From: Candidatus Bipolaricaulota bacterium
GTDB taxonomy: Bacteria > Bipolaricaulota > Bipolaricaulia > RBG-16-55-9 > DRXL01
DNA: 34,758 nucleotides
Assembly (NCBI GenBank): GCA_938091745.1
Contig: CALLJK010000029.1
Span: 1-34,758, forward strand
Direction: 5' to 3'
Shown piece after piece: positions 1-7,593 of the stretch. Each line of letters begins with the position of its first letter. Within the stretch, counting starts at the first letter, position 1. Under the pieces are notes generated by a model, which was not told the origin of the DNA, searched no databases, and saw only the letters and a list, made by a program, of their open reading frames with translations. The position numbers and the translations under genes are program-made.

Positions 1-2689
1 GATCGTCGAAGGCGGGGATCTCTTCGGCGAGGGCCATGTGCCGGGGTTGAAAGAACTCTGGGCACTGCGCGATCCTCAGATCGCCAAATCCATGTCTGAC
101 GACGTCAAGGCAATCTGGGCCAAGAAGACCAGTGAAGAGAAGCGCGCTGCTGTCGCGGCTTTTAAAGAGAAATATAAAGACTATCTCGATGCGCTCATAG
201 ACTCCGATCATCCCGATCTTGGGCCAAAGAACAATCAATTAGTCTTTCTCTGGGGGCGGGTGAAGGGAGGACGGGAGCATCTCATCCGACGATTCACTGA
301 AGATTCCTTTGGCTCGGTCAACGCCCATGGGCACACGACGGTCTGCCAAGGCTCGCTCTACTTCACAGGCAAGGCCATGAGCGAGCAATATATTGATGGC
401 AAATGGACAGGCGGAAGCAAGTTCTACTGGCAAGCCGATACTGAAAATTCCGAGTTCTTGATCTTCGTTGGGGCGTCGCCGTTTGAAGCCAATTATGGCC
501 CGCCGGTGCGCGCCCCGCACATCACGCAGAATCTCGTCGAGAACGGGCTGAAGATCGCGGTCGTTGACCCGCGCCTGAGCAAGACGGCAGCCAAAGCATG
601 GAAATGGCTGCCCATCAAGCCCGGCACTGAAGCCGCGTTAGCGTTAGCCATGATCCGCTGGATCATCGAGAATGAACGTTACGACAAAAAATATCTGAGT
701 AACGCCAATAAAGCCGCAGCCGCAGCCGATGGCGAGCCGAACTGGTGCAACGCGAGCTGGCTGGTCAAGATCGAGAACGGCCAGCCCACGACATTCTTGC
801 GGGCTTCTGAGGCGGGCTTAAGCGAGCATGACCGCTTCGTCGTCATCCATGAGGGACAGCCCATAGAGTTCGATCCCTACGATCCAGATACCCCCGTCGA
901 GGGCGAGCTCTTCCCTGCAGTTGAAAGCGTTATGGGGATCCCGGTCAAGACCGCTCTGCAAATACTGTACGAATCTGCCTGCATACACACCCTCGAGGAG
1001 TGGGCGCAGATCTGCGGGCTCAAAGCCAAAGATATTATCGAGCTGGCCCATGAGTTCACGTCGCATGGCAAGCGCGCCGCCGCCGACATCCATCGTGGGG
1101 TCAGCCAGCACACCAACGGCTTCTATAACGTCTTCGCGTGGTACGCGCTCAATCTCCTGATCGGCAACTTCGACTGGGCTGGAGGGATGATCAAGAAGAC
1201 CGAATACGACGCGATCGGCGACAGAGACGGCAAGCCCTTCCCCCTGAAGAAGCTGCATCCGAAGAAGACGACGCCCTTTGGCATCTCGATCATCCGTCAC
1301 GGGGTCACGTACGAACAGACCACGCTCTTTGCGGGATATCCCGCGAAGCGTCCGTGGTTCCCGCTCTCCAGCGACGTCTACCAAGAAGTCATTCCGTCGG
1401 CGGGAGATGCTTATCCATACCCCATCAAGGCGCTCTTTCTCTACATGGGCACTCCCGTCTACAGCCTGCCCGCTGGATATACGAACATAGAAATCCTCGC
1501 AGACCCAAAGAAGATCCCGCTCATCGTCGCCAGCGATATCACCATTGGCGAAACTTCAATGTACGCCGACTATATCTTCCCTGATTTGACGTATCTGGAG
1601 CGCTGGGAGTTTCACGGGAGCCATCCCACTATCGCGCCCAAAGTTCAGCCGATCCGCCAGCCGGTGATCGCGCCCCTGACTGAAACTGTAAGAGTCTTTG
1701 GGGAAGAAATCCCACTCTCGCTCGAAGCGCTGATATTAGGGATCGCTGAGAAGCTGGGGCTACCGGGCTTTGGGCCAGGAGGCCTAGGCGCAATGGGCAA
1801 TTTCAACAGACCTGAAGACTTCTATCTGAAGATGGTGGCCAATGTCGCGTTCGGCGACGACGGCTCCGATGCTGTCCCCGAAGCCGATGACCGCGAGATC
1901 GAGCTCTTCTTGAAATCGAGACGGCATTTGCCGTCCAGCGTCTTCGATCCCAAACGCTGGAAAGCCGCCGTCGGGGAGAAGTGGTGGCGCAAGGTCGTCT
2001 ACGTGCTCAATCGCGGCGGGCGCTTCCAAGACCATAAAGAGACCTACAGAACCGATGGCACCGTGGCCAACCGCTACGGCACCCTCATCAATCTCTATCA
2101 AGAGAAGACATACAAGACGAAGAACAGCATGACCGGTGAGCATTTCGTCGGGTACCCGGTATATCGGCCGGCGCCGACGGACGTCTTGGGCCGGCCCATC
2201 GACGACCGGGACTTCGATCTGCATCTCATTACGTATCGGGTCATCCAGCATACGAAATCGCGGACGATCTCCAACTATTGGCTCTTGGGGATCGAGCCGG
2301 AGAACGCGATCCTCATCAACCAGCGCGATGCAGATCGTCTGGGGCTGCGTAATGGCGATGCGGTCCGAGTGCTGAGCGCGAGCAATCCCGAGGGCATTTG
2401 GGATCTTGCCAACGGGCGTCGCATCCCCTTAGTGGGCAAGATCAAGATAGTTCAGGGCTTACGGCCAGGGGTGATCGCGTTCAGCTTGGGGTACGGCCAT
2501 TGGGCTTATGGCTCAAGCGATGTAGTCATTGATGGTCAGGTGATCCCCAAAGACGAACGGCGCGCCGCGGGCATCCACGCCAACGCGGCCATGCGCGTCG
2601 ATCCCGTTTTGCAGAACACATGCTTACAAGACGTGACAGGGGGAAGCGTCAGCTTCTACGATTCGGCGGTGAGGCTCGTCAAAGTTTGA
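1..2689 (+). CDS. ttrA: Molybdopterin oxidoreductase, tetrathionate reductase subunit A-like (5' truncated by window edge)
   Basis: The reading frame is open from base 2, so the N-terminus, with the expected Tat signal and first FeS ligands, lies outside the window; the first possible internal start is a GTG at 38. The visible 895 codons carry a bis-MGD enzyme of the DMSO reductase superfamily. The Cys at bases 344-346 (context HTTVCQGS) is the likely Mo ligand. The [10 protein letters not shown] and [10 protein letters not shown] segments bind the cofactor, and the C-terminal cofactor domain contains [11 protein letters not shown]. The stretch from [14 protein letters not shown] to the [19 protein letters not shown] motif is what I recall from TtrA (about 1,020 aa). 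TtrA reduces tetrathionate to thiosulfate outside the membrane with partners TtrB and TtrC, whose genes commonly precede ttrA and could be upstream. Other members of the Psr/Phs/Arr clade (polysulfide, thiosulfate or arsenate reductases) are the alternative. Family is sure, substrate is inference. Confidence 0.8.
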   Translation, partial: IVEGGDLFGEGHVPGLKELWALRDPQIAKSMSDDVKAIWAKKTSEEKRAAVAAFKEKYKDYLDALIDSDHPDLGPKNNQLVFLWGRVKGGREHLIRRFTEDSFGSVNAHGHTTVCQGSLYFTGKAMSEQYIDGKWTGGSKFYWQADTENSEFLIFVGASPFEANYGPPVRAPHITQNLVENGLKIAVVDPRLSKTAAKAWKWLPIKPGTEAALALAMIRWIIENERYDKKYLSNANKAAAAADGEPNWCNASWLVKIENGQPTTFLRASEAGLSEHDRFVVIHEGQPIEFDPYDPDTPVEGELFPAVESVMGIPVKTALQILYESACIHTLEEWAQICGLKAKDIIELAHEFTSHGKRAAADIHRGVSQHTNGFYNVFAWYALNLLIGNFDWAGGMIKKTEYDAIGDRDGKPFPLKKLHPKKTTPFGISIIRHGVTYEQTTLFAGYPAKRPWFPLSSDVYQEVIPSAGDAYPYPIKALFLYMGTPVYSLPAGYTNIEILADPKKIPLIVASDITIGETSMYADYIFPDLTYLERWEFHGSHPTIAPKVQPIRQPVIAPLTETVRVFGEEIPLSLEALILGIAEKLGLPGFGPGGLGAMGNFNRPEDFYLKMVANVAFGDDGSDAVPEADDREIELFLKSRRHLPSSVFDPKRWKAAVGEKWWRKVVYVLNRGGRFQDHKETYRTDGTVANRYGTLINLYQEKTYKTKNSMTGEHFVGYPVYRPAPTDVLGRPIDDRDFDLHLITYRVIQHTKSRTISNYWLLGIEPENAILINQRDADRLGLRNGDAVRVLSASNPEGIWDLANGRRIPLVGKIKIVQGLRPGVIAFSLGYGHWAYGSSDVVIDGQVIPKDERRAAGIHANAAMRVDPVLQNTCLQDVTGGSVSFYDSAVRLVKV

Positions 2690-2715
2690 GCTTAAATACG
2701 CTCACGCTCAGCTAG

Positions 2716-2757
2716 GACCTCTCCCCCGACCCCTCCCCGACACGGGGAGGGGGGAGG
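2716..2757. repeat. Family-1 palindromic repeat, half copy
   Basis: GC-rich C-run/G-run palindrome just after the molybdoenzyme stop. Its left end, GACCTCTCCCCC, matches the end of the copies at 28341-28426 and (reverse complement) 17448-17563. The inner stem CCCTCCCC/GGGGAGGG has a short loop. Only one half of the longer element is present. As RNA it could also act as a 3' stem-loop for the molybdoenzyme gene. Confidence 0.6.
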
Positions 2758-2795
2758 CTGATAAGCTCACGTACGAAGAGATCTATTTCTCCGTC

Positions 2796-2996
2796 TTGCA
2801 CGGGGAAATTATCGAAGAGTACCCTGCAGACAAGCCGTATCCGAGCTGTTTGATCTACGGTCAGACGTTTCGTGGTGAGCCTATCCATAGCGTTTGGGCG
2901 TATAATGAAGAGAATGGCTGGGCTGTCTTGATCACGGTCTACCGGCCCGATCCGAATCTGTGGATCAACTGGCGAGAAAGGAGGAAGAAGCCATGA
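2796..2996 (+). CDS. DUF4258 domain protein, probably damaged at its N-terminus
   Basis: The peptide GEIIEEYPADKPYPSC followed by LIYGQ and a C-terminal VITVYRPDP is typical of DUF4258, a small domain often encoded beside a YgiT-type zinc finger in putative toxin-antitoxin pairs. The only start codon in frame is TTG 2796 with no clear ribosome binding site. The domain match begins earlier (KLTYEEIYFSVL, from 2763), and that frame stays open back through the palindromic repeat at 2716-2757 to a stop at 2670 without any ATG, GTG or TTG. The gene has therefore probably lost its original 5' end, perhaps when the repeat inserted. Its stop overlaps the next start (ATGA), which supports an original two-gene unit. 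Whether a product is still made is unclear. Confidence 0.5.
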   Translation: MHGEIIEEYPADKPYPSCLIYGQTFRGEPIHSVWAYNEENGWAVLITVYRPDPNLWINWRERRKKP

Positions 2997-3235
2997 TGCC
3001 CTTTGAGAAGTGCCCGATCTGCGGCGGCGAACTTGTAGAGAAAGAAGTTGAGAAACTCCTGCGCGGAGGGATTCATACGGCGGTGCTGAAGGTGCGTGCT
3101 GAGGTCTGTCTTCGTTGTGGGGAGCGCCTGTATTCCCAAGAGACCGTGATGCGGTTTGAAGAGATCCGGGCGAAGCTGGAGCGCCAGGAGACCGCGGAGT
3201 TTCAACCGTTAGGGCGCTCGTTCCAGGTGGTGTGA
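2993..3235 (+). CDS. YgiT/MqsA-type zinc finger protein
   Basis: 80 aa starting at ATG 2993, chosen because AAAGGAGG lies 8 nt upstream. The start overlaps the stop of the DUF4258 gene by ATGA. Two CxxC pairs (CPICGGEL near residue 8 and CLRCGERL near residue 41) form a zinc ribbon as in the N-terminal half of the MqsA antitoxin. The C-terminal part is a charged helix with no helix-turn-helix. Proteins of this kind commonly follow DUF4258 proteins and are proposed antitoxins. The role here is inferred from family and pairing, and the partner may be inactive. Confidence 0.7.
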   Translation: MMPFEKCPICGGELVEKEVEKLLRGGIHTAVLKVRAEVCLRCGERLYSQETVMRFEEIRAKLERQETAEFQPLGRSFQVV

Positions 3236-3271
3236 CGCTGAAACCATCTAAAGCTTCATAAGGAGCAGCAT

Positions 3272-3435
3272 ATGATGACGCGGCAGCCGTAGCGATTGCG
3301 CTCGGTCTGCTGAGTGTTACGAGCGGGTCGGAGCCTGTAGCGCAGGGCCAGCCCGACTGCACAGTCACGGTCCAGCTAGGGCAGTCTATCCAGAGCCAGG
3401 GGGTTAGGTGCTCTTCTTGCTCGCGGCTCGTTTGA
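3272..3435 (+). pseudogene. Decayed start of a secreted protein
   Basis: ATG ATG at 3272 follows AAGGAG, but the frame stops after six codons. Shifted by one base, the sequence reads a hydrophobic signal-like run (AAVAIALGLLSV), then DCTVTVQLGQSIQS, a pattern seen at the start of secreted beta-helix proteins, and stops at 3433. It looks like the 5' end of an exported protein gene with a frameshift and the rest missing. Its end runs into the 3' end of the minus-strand gene at 3404. No function can be assigned. Confidence 0.4.
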
Positions 3436-4087
3436 GGCGCGCCATCAGCTCTCGCAGTTTCTCCCTCTGCCGGCGCTCGGCTTCGTCCTTAGGCTCCCTT
3501 TGAGGTTGAGTGACCCGCCATGTGATCTTGCCCAAAAGCGGCTCCTCAGGATAGGCCCCAGGATCGAAGAGAGAATACCCACGAAACTCCGTAGGCCTCT
3601 CTTGATAGCACGCCCAAACAGCTCGCTTGATCAGCTCGGGGTCACCCTCGTTGAGGAGATCAATCACGCGAATCTGTTTACGAAAGCGCTCGATGAACTC
3701 TGAAGGCAGATTAAAAAGATAGGGCGTCGGGGCACTGGCCCCAACAATTCTCTTGTTCTGATCGACCCCGTTCTGCACGAGAGCCTTCAGAGCTTCACCG
3801 CTGGCATGACCGGGGGATTCTGGGCCGCAGAGCACGATGTAGCGAATATTGGTATTAGCTACAATATTGCAGACGATCTTCTCGATCCCGATGTTTTCTG
3901 TCTGCAGCGTCCCCGAGAGCGCCGCGCCGCTCTCCACCCCGACGCGAACAAGATGCTCAATATCAGGGGGGATCTTCTCTTGGTCGTGAATGAGAATCAC
4001 CACGACCGCGACGGGGGAGTAGTCATTCCCTCGCAGATAGCGCCCTTCTTCTGGAGGATACTCCGGAGCCGGCGGGACCTTCAGCAC
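3404..4087 (-). CDS. MtrA-like cobamide-binding protein
   Basis: 227 aa from GTG 4087, placed 1 nt after the stop of the FmdB-like gene and preceded by GGGAGG; a GTG at 4126 would overlap that gene by 38 nt. The sequence matches subunit A of tetrahydromethanopterin S-methyltransferase: SPVAVVV near residue 24, GAALSGTLQTENIGIEK (residues 54-70), NIRYIVLCGPE (80-90), then GHASGEALKAL with His94, in the position of the His that contacts cobalt in MtrA, and ENGV-like/KRIVGA turns. The archaeal C-terminal membrane anchor is missing and is replaced by a charged tail (residues 195-227), so the protein is predicted soluble. Archaeal MtrA carries a methyl group on a corrinoid; bacterial stand-alone copies have poorly known roles. 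It is the last gene of an ArsR-led unit with an ArsP-type permease. Confidence 0.8.
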   Translation of the reverse strand: MLKVPPAPEYPPEEGRYLRGNDYSPVAVVVILIHDQEKIPPDIEHLVRVGVESGAALSGTLQTENIGIEKIVCNIVANTNIRYIVLCGPESPGHASGEALKALVQNGVDQNKRIVGASAPTPYLFNLPSEFIERFRKQIRVIDLLNEGDPELIKRAVWACYQERPTEFRGYSLFDPGAYPEEPLLGKITWRVTQPQREPKDEAERRQREKLRELMARLKRAASKKST

Positions 4088-4088
4088 A

Positions 4089-4298
4089 CTACCTCCCACA
4101 GCAGCCGGGCCCCGCTTGCGGCCCACACGAGCTGCCTCTCCCCCTGCGCATGACCATCACCTTGCCGAAGAGCTGAGCCATCTTCTGGCTGCCGCATCGC
4201 GGACAAGTTACTTTCAATCCTTGCTCCTTCTCAGCAAGAGTCGCCCATACTTTGGTCTCCTCCCCACACTCCGTGCAGATATATCTATACGCTGGCAT
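4089..4298 (-). CDS. FmdB-family zinc ribbon protein
   Basis: 69 aa. The N-terminus PAYRYICTECG and CPRCGSQKMAQLF give the CxxC...CxxC zinc ribbon of the FmdB/CxxC_CXXC_SSSS family, small proteins often called regulatory without direct proof. The tail is rich in Gly and Cys (SSCGPQAGPGCCGR), like several members of the family, and might bind metal. GAGGGAGAAGAG upstream supplies the ribosome binding site. It sits between the Cys-rich thioredoxin-fold gene and the MtrA-like gene with very short gaps, so it is in the same transcript. Confidence 0.75.
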   Translation of the reverse strand: MPAYRYICTECGEETKVWATLAEKEQGLKVTCPRCGSQKMAQLFGKVMVMRRGRGSSCGPQAGPGCCGR

Positions 4299-4313
4299 TC
4301 TCTTCTCCCTCCT

Positions 4314-4634
4314 TCACTTGCTGGGCAATCTCTCCCTGATAGCGGCCACGGCTTGCTCTGGCGTGGGAGTCCCCAGCGAGATCACCTCGTCATCGAGCGT
4401 CAAGATGGGGGTAGCCCCCGGCCCAAAAGCATGGAGAAGCCGCACAATGTGTAAATAATTGCGCATCTGCTTGCCATCCCTCACGTTGATGACCTCTACA
4501 GGACAGCTCAGCTGGCGCTCCAGCGCCTCCTTCAGAGTCTGTATCTCCTCCTCCGACTGCCCCACAGGGCCACAGCACGACGACTGCGGCCCACAGGGAA
4601 ACTCCTGCGGCATCGTAAAAATTCTGATAGTCAT
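4314..4634 (-). CDS. Cys-rich thioredoxin-fold protein, ArsD-like
   Basis: 106 aa. The N-terminus reads TIRIFTMPQEFPCGPQ, then SSCCGPVG, so a beta strand is followed by a loop with three Cys (two adjacent). It then has a helix, VEVINVRDG, and GATPILTLDDEVISLG, the strand order of a thioredoxin fold with a cis-Pro position (TP). ArsD, the As(III) chaperone/repressor, has a comparable fold and vicinal Cys pair near its N-terminus, but the match is not strong enough for the name. It lies downstream of the permease gene, separated by the palindromic repeat at 4643-4707, and likely belongs to the ArsR-controlled unit. A role in binding a thiophilic metalloid or a redox partner for the permease is inference. 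Confidence 0.55.
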   Translation of the reverse strand: MTIRIFTMPQEFPCGPQSSCCGPVGQSEEEIQTLKEALERQLSCPVEVINVRDGKQMRNYLHIVRLLHAFGPGATPILTLDDEVISLGTPTPEQAVAAIRERLPSK

Positions 4635-4642
4635 CGTCGCTG

Positions 4643-4707
4643 GGCCCTCACCCCTCTGCTCCCCTCTCCCGTAGGTGACTACGGGAGAGGGGATGGGGGT
4701 GAGGGCC
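4643..4707. repeat. Family-2 palindromic repeat, intergenic copy
   Basis: 65 bp with ends GGCCCTCACCC and GGGTGAGGGCC in perfect inversion, and a central stem CCTCTCCCGT/ACGGGAGAGG around a GTAGGTGACTAC loop. The same ends and centre occur at 17470-17541 inside hypE and at 21701-21773 inside rnpB, where the loop is identical to this copy. Here it separates the permease gene from the Cys-rich thioredoxin-fold gene, where it would form a strong mRNA hairpin. Confidence 0.85.
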
Positions 4708-4712
4708 TTGCA

Positions 4713-6035
4713 TCACCTCACAATGAGATTGAACAGATACCCGGCCATGACACACCCAAGAAAGCTCAAGCCGACATAGAGCGCTAACACCCTGGCGGTG
4801 AAGACCCCAGAGAGCATCGCAAGAGAGGGCAGAGAGAGCCCTGGCCCACCCAACAGATACGCGAGCGTCGCTCCCCCGCCCATCCCCTTATGCATGAGCG
4901 CTAGCGCCGTGGGGACCTCGACATACGTGCAGACATAGGCGAACACAGCGATCATAGATGTAATCAGCACGGAGTTGAGGCTCGCCCCCCCAACAAGACT
5001 GACTACAACGTTGGTCGGAATCAGCACCTTGATCGCCCCAGCGATCACCACCGCCAGCACAAGATAGTAATTGAGTTGCAAGAACAGATCCCAAGCGGTC
5101 TGGAGCATCTTGTGCACTCTTTTGAGAAGACTGAGCTTTGCGTCGCCGCTGGGCAGGACGAAGCACGCCCCTGCTGCCCCGGAAGAGCTTTCTGAGACAA
5201 CCGGCAAGTGCCACAGCCCATCTTTATCGCGATCCAAGATGCCCGCCTCCGCGAGCAGAAAGAGCTTCTCTTCTGCTCCTGGGGCGAGTCTCTCCGTAGG
5301 GAGCCTGTTGGGGTTTTTAGAGAGGGCCATCCCTACTTTGAAAGCAAACTGCTGCAGCTCCGGGGAGAGATTGGGAGTGACCGCCAGCTTCACAAATCTG
5401 CGCAGCACCCGCTCTCTCCTCTGCCAATAGGAGAGCACCCCGCCAACCCCCAGGGCGATAAAGTACGTCCCCAAGATCCTGCCAAGAGCTAACTTCCAGC
5501 CCAAGACCCCAGCAGTGATGAAGACCGCGGGCAGGCTGATCATCGGCGCGGCGATGAGAAAGGCCATCGTCGGCCCCAGCGGGATGCCCGCCTGGATCAT
5601 CCCTCCCAGCACCGGGACGATCCCGCACGAGCAGATCGGGACGACAGCCCCGGCCGTAGCCGCAACGAGATTGGAGAAAAACCCGCCATAGCCCATCTTC
5701 TGCTTCACCCGCTCCCACGGCACGAAGACCACCAATGCCGCGGCGATCAGCATGCCCACAACCCAATACTGAAACAGCTCCACGAGCACAGCCGAACTTT
5801 TTATAGAGATAAACCAGAGCACCTGGGGGATATTCCACGAGAGCGGGGTCTCGATCTCCACAAGCCTTGCTTCTTCACCTGTGACCCCTTGGGGCTGTAA
5901 CAGCCCGTAGCTAAAGAGAGCTGTCCATGACAGATCGTTCAGATACACATAGAGAACCCCAGCGAGATAGAGAAGCCCGATGAGCACGAGATAGAGTCCT
6001 TCTTTGTGCGTTGGACGTCGGAACATTTTTCTCAT
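4713..6035 (-). CDS. Permease of the ArsP/DUF318 family
   Basis: 440 aa from ATG 6035, whose ATG overlaps the arsR stop (TGATG), indicating coupled translation; a GTG one codon earlier is less likely. An N-terminal membrane helix (about 13-32) is followed by four or more helices, with the hallmark ICSCGIVPVLGG at residues 134-145 (Cys135, Cys137), AAPMISLPAVF and, near the end, GGGATLAYLLGGPGLSLPSLAM. ArsP members export trivalent organoarsenicals and other family members are uncharacterised permeases. A polar insert of about 90 residues (200-300, including LFLLAEAGILDRDKDG) separates the two membrane halves and is unusual. Its place directly behind arsR suggests efflux of a metalloid or methylated metalloid; the substrate is inferred. 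Confidence 0.8.
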   Translation of the reverse strand: MRKMFRRPTHKEGLYLVLIGLLYLAGVLYVYLNDLSWTALFSYGLLQPQGVTGEEARLVEIETPLSWNIPQVLWFISIKSSAVLVELFQYWVVGMLIAAALVVFVPWERVKQKMGYGGFFSNLVAATAGAVVPICSCGIVPVLGGMIQAGIPLGPTMAFLIAAPMISLPAVFITAGVLGWKLALGRILGTYFIALGVGGVLSYWQRRERVLRRFVKLAVTPNLSPELQQFAFKVGMALSKNPNRLPTERLAPGAEEKLFLLAEAGILDRDKDGLWHLPVVSESSSGAAGACFVLPSGDAKLSLLKRVHKMLQTAWDLFLQLNYYLVLAVVIAGAIKVLIPTNVVVSLVGGASLNSVLITSMIAVFAYVCTYVEVPTALALMHKGMGGGATLAYLLGGPGLSLPSLAMLSGVFTARVLALYVGLSFLGCVMAGYLFNLIVR

Positions 6036-6448
6036 CACTTCCTTGCTTTTGTTGCCCTCAAGGGGATGACCTCGCGGAATGGCCGGGCCGGATCGTAGCC
6101 GACGATACAGCGCCCCCCAACCCGCAAGGCCAGCCGTAGCTCGAGGCGTTTCCGGTCTTCTTGGGCGATCTCATCTGAAGCAGCGCGCAGCGCAGCGAGG
6201 ATCGCATCCATAGACGGGGAGAGGTCCTGACGCAGACTATAATAAGCCCAGGTGCCTTCTTTGTGATCTTCAACAAGGCCGGCGGCTTTGAGCACACCGA
6301 GATGACGCGAGACCTGATACTGCGGCAGGCGCAAGGCGTCCACCAGCTCGCAGACGCAGACGCCGGTGCCCGCAGCGTCGAGCACCTTGACCAAGCGCAA
6401 GCGCGTCTCGTCGGCCAGGGCTTGAAAGACCTCTGTGAGCTTCTGCAT
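6035..6448 (-). CDS. ArsR-family metal-responsive repressor (first copy)
   Basis: 137 aa winged helix protein. FQALADETRLRLVKVL (residues 8-23) is the usual first helix pair. VCVCEL with Cys31 and Cys33 matches the As(III)/Sb(III)-binding ELCVCDL site of ArsR on the helix before recognition, and LPQYQVSRHLGVLKAAGLV is the DNA-reading helix-turn-helix. The C-terminal extension of about 35 residues after the wing is longer than in short ArsR proteins. It heads the unit and probably represses its own promoter, whose -10 overlaps a dyad at 6473-6490. Loss of binding on metalloid contact is family knowledge, not visible here. Confidence 0.88.
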   Translation of the reverse strand: MQKLTEVFQALADETRLRLVKVLDAAGTGVCVCELVDALRLPQYQVSRHLGVLKAAGLVEDHKEGTWAYYSLRQDLSPSMDAILAALRAASDEIAQEDRKRLELRLALRVGGRCIVGYDPARPFREVIPLRATKARK

Positions 6449-6472
6449 CAGATGTCATCCCCAATATATCTC

Positions 6473-6490
6473 TATGCGCTTATTGGCATA
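6473..6490. promoter_or_regulatory. Probable ArsR operator
   Basis: Dyad TATGC-N8-GCATA at the expected transcription start of the first arsR unit, directly beyond the -10 box at 6492-6497. The second arsR gene has the same dyad with the same 8-nt spacing at 16056-16073, so this is likely the repressor site. Confidence 0.6.
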
Positions 6491-6491
6491 T

Positions 6492-6520
6492 ATAATATCA
6501 GTTCAAGGCAAGCTTGTCAA
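6492..6520 (-). promoter_or_regulatory. Promoter of the first arsR unit
   Basis: On the minus strand TTGACA (6520-6515), 17 nt, TATTAT (6497-6492); the -35 is perfect. It lies between the zinc ribbon gene and arsR, so the arsR unit can be transcribed on its own. Confidence 0.75.
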
Positions 6521-6536
6521 ATAGCGAGGGCTGTGC

Positions 6537-6740
6537 TCACGCTGGCAGCTCAGGCGGCAACCCGAGCTTCTTTTCGCAGTCGAAGCAATAATCCGTCTTG
6601 CGGTTGGTGTAGAAGACCTTGCCGCAGTTGGGGCAAGTCGTCTCTCTTGTCAAGCTGGGCTTTTTCAGCTTTGGGCGCAGCTCCGGGGGTAGGTCCTTCC
6701 ATATATCCCCGCACGAGCATCCTGCTTTTTTGTCTGCCAT
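6537..6740 (-). CDS. Small Cys-rich zinc ribbon protein
   Basis: 67 aa. ATG 6740 is chosen because GGGAGG stands 7 nt upstream; a further upstream ATG at 6761 would place this ribosome binding site inside the gene. The N-terminus has ADKKAGCSCGDIWKDLPPELRPKL, and the C-terminal half has CPNCGK...CFDCEKK, a four-Cys zinc ribbon. No known family was recognised. It follows the VanX-type gene closely and is the last gene of that run before the arsR promoter. Role unknown. Confidence 0.6.
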   Translation of the reverse strand: MADKKAGCSCGDIWKDLPPELRPKLKKPSLTRETTCPNCGKVFYTNRKTDYCFDCEKKLGLPPELPA

Positions 6741-6757
6741 AATGATACCTCCCTCAG

Positions 6758-7504
6758 TCAACGATTTGCTTGTGCCCAGATCTTATAAGTTTCGATTGGG
6801 GCAGCCAGCCCGTAGAGAGCTGCCTTACGACATAACCGCCAGGCCCAAGCACTGTCTCCATAGGACCAGTGCCACCACTCGCCCCCGTAGTTGGTGAAGC
6901 CTACAGCACTCATAACCTCGATCAAGAGCTGGCGATTGCGTCGGGCCGTTTCGCTGATCCCACTGGAGAACGTCGCGGCCACGGCATCAGCCTCGCAAGG
7001 GCCCCGCTGCCAAGCATACGGTGATGTCATATCGAGAAGCTGTCCATCGGGGCCAATGATAGTCAAGTCGAGGGCACCGCCCGTGCAGTGGCCGGGCGGA
7101 ACCCGATGATCCGGCGGATGGACGAAACGGTTGGCCTCCCGGCGCAAAATGTTCTCCGGCCACTCAGGATGCTCGGACCGCAAGTGTTCGTAGATGCGGT
7201 GATACATCTCCTGCTGCTCCTCCAACGAGCGCCAAGCGCTCATGACCAGAAGCCGATAGCCCTTGGGCAGCCGACGTTGGGCGCGATTCAGCATCTCGGC
7301 GACCGTGCGGCGGGCGAGCACCTGCGGCGACACTATCTCCGGGGGTTGGAAGCTGATGCTGGAGCAATAGGAATGGAGCTCGACGAGCGGCTCGTTGTTG
7401 TCACGGATCCGGATCTTGGTCAGCTCGGCTAGCGGCTCAACCACGGCTACACGCGCCCGCCTTCGCGAGGGGCCAACTCTTATCCATCGCACTCGTCGCT
7501 TCAT
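6758..7504 (-). CDS. D-alanyl-D-alanine dipeptidase, VanX type (peptidase M15D)
   Basis: 248 aa. The zinc site motifs of VanX are present in order: PGHCTGGALDL with His139 and Asp146, and GEWWHW with catalytic Glu209 and His212. Arg92 in LVMSAWRS matches the transition-state Arg. VanX-type enzymes hydrolyse D-Ala-D-Ala in the cytoplasm; outside vancomycin resistance clusters they are thought to recycle cell-wall dipeptide. There are no vanH or vanA partners here, so resistance is not implied. No export signal is seen, only a basic N-terminus (RRVRWIRVGPSRRRAR) that may include extra residues if the start is further inside. The ribosome binding site is weak. Confidence 0.85.
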   Translation of the reverse strand: MKRRVRWIRVGPSRRRARVAVVEPLAELTKIRIRDNNEPLVELHSYCSSISFQPPEIVSPQVLARRTVAEMLNRAQRRLPKGYRLLVMSAWRSLEEQQEMYHRIYEHLRSEHPEWPENILRREANRFVHPPDHRVPPGHCTGGALDLTIIGPDGQLLDMTSPYAWQRGPCEADAVAATFSSGISETARRNRQLLIEVMSAVGFTNYGGEWWHWSYGDSAWAWRLCRKAALYGLAAPIETYKIWAQANR

Positions 7505-7593
7505 CTGAATTAACGCCTCGCCTTAGCCAGCTCGTCGGCGATTGCCTCCCTTTTGATATTTGGTCAGATCGGTGAACATACGAACCGCTCAGA

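Noticed and set aside
818-1384. 188-codon open frame on the minus strand inside the molybdoenzyme gene
   Set aside because: The opposite frame has strong family motifs throughout; this frame has no ribosome binding site and low-complexity, unrecognised sequence.
1138-1584. 148-codon plus-strand frame inside the molybdoenzyme gene
   Set aside because: Arg/His-rich shadow frame with no start signal; overlaps a certain gene.
2712-3368. 218-codon minus-strand frame opposite the DUF4258 and zinc finger genes
   Set aside because: It runs through the palindromic repeat and opposes a CxxC-containing gene with a good ribosome binding site.
5317-5838. 173-codon minus-strand frame inside the first permease gene
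   Set aside because: Gly/Arg-rich shadow frame of a membrane protein with clear family motifs.
7437-7504. vancomycin resistance cluster around the VanX-type gene
   Set aside because: No vanH, ligase or two-component genes are present; a dipeptide recycling role is more likely.
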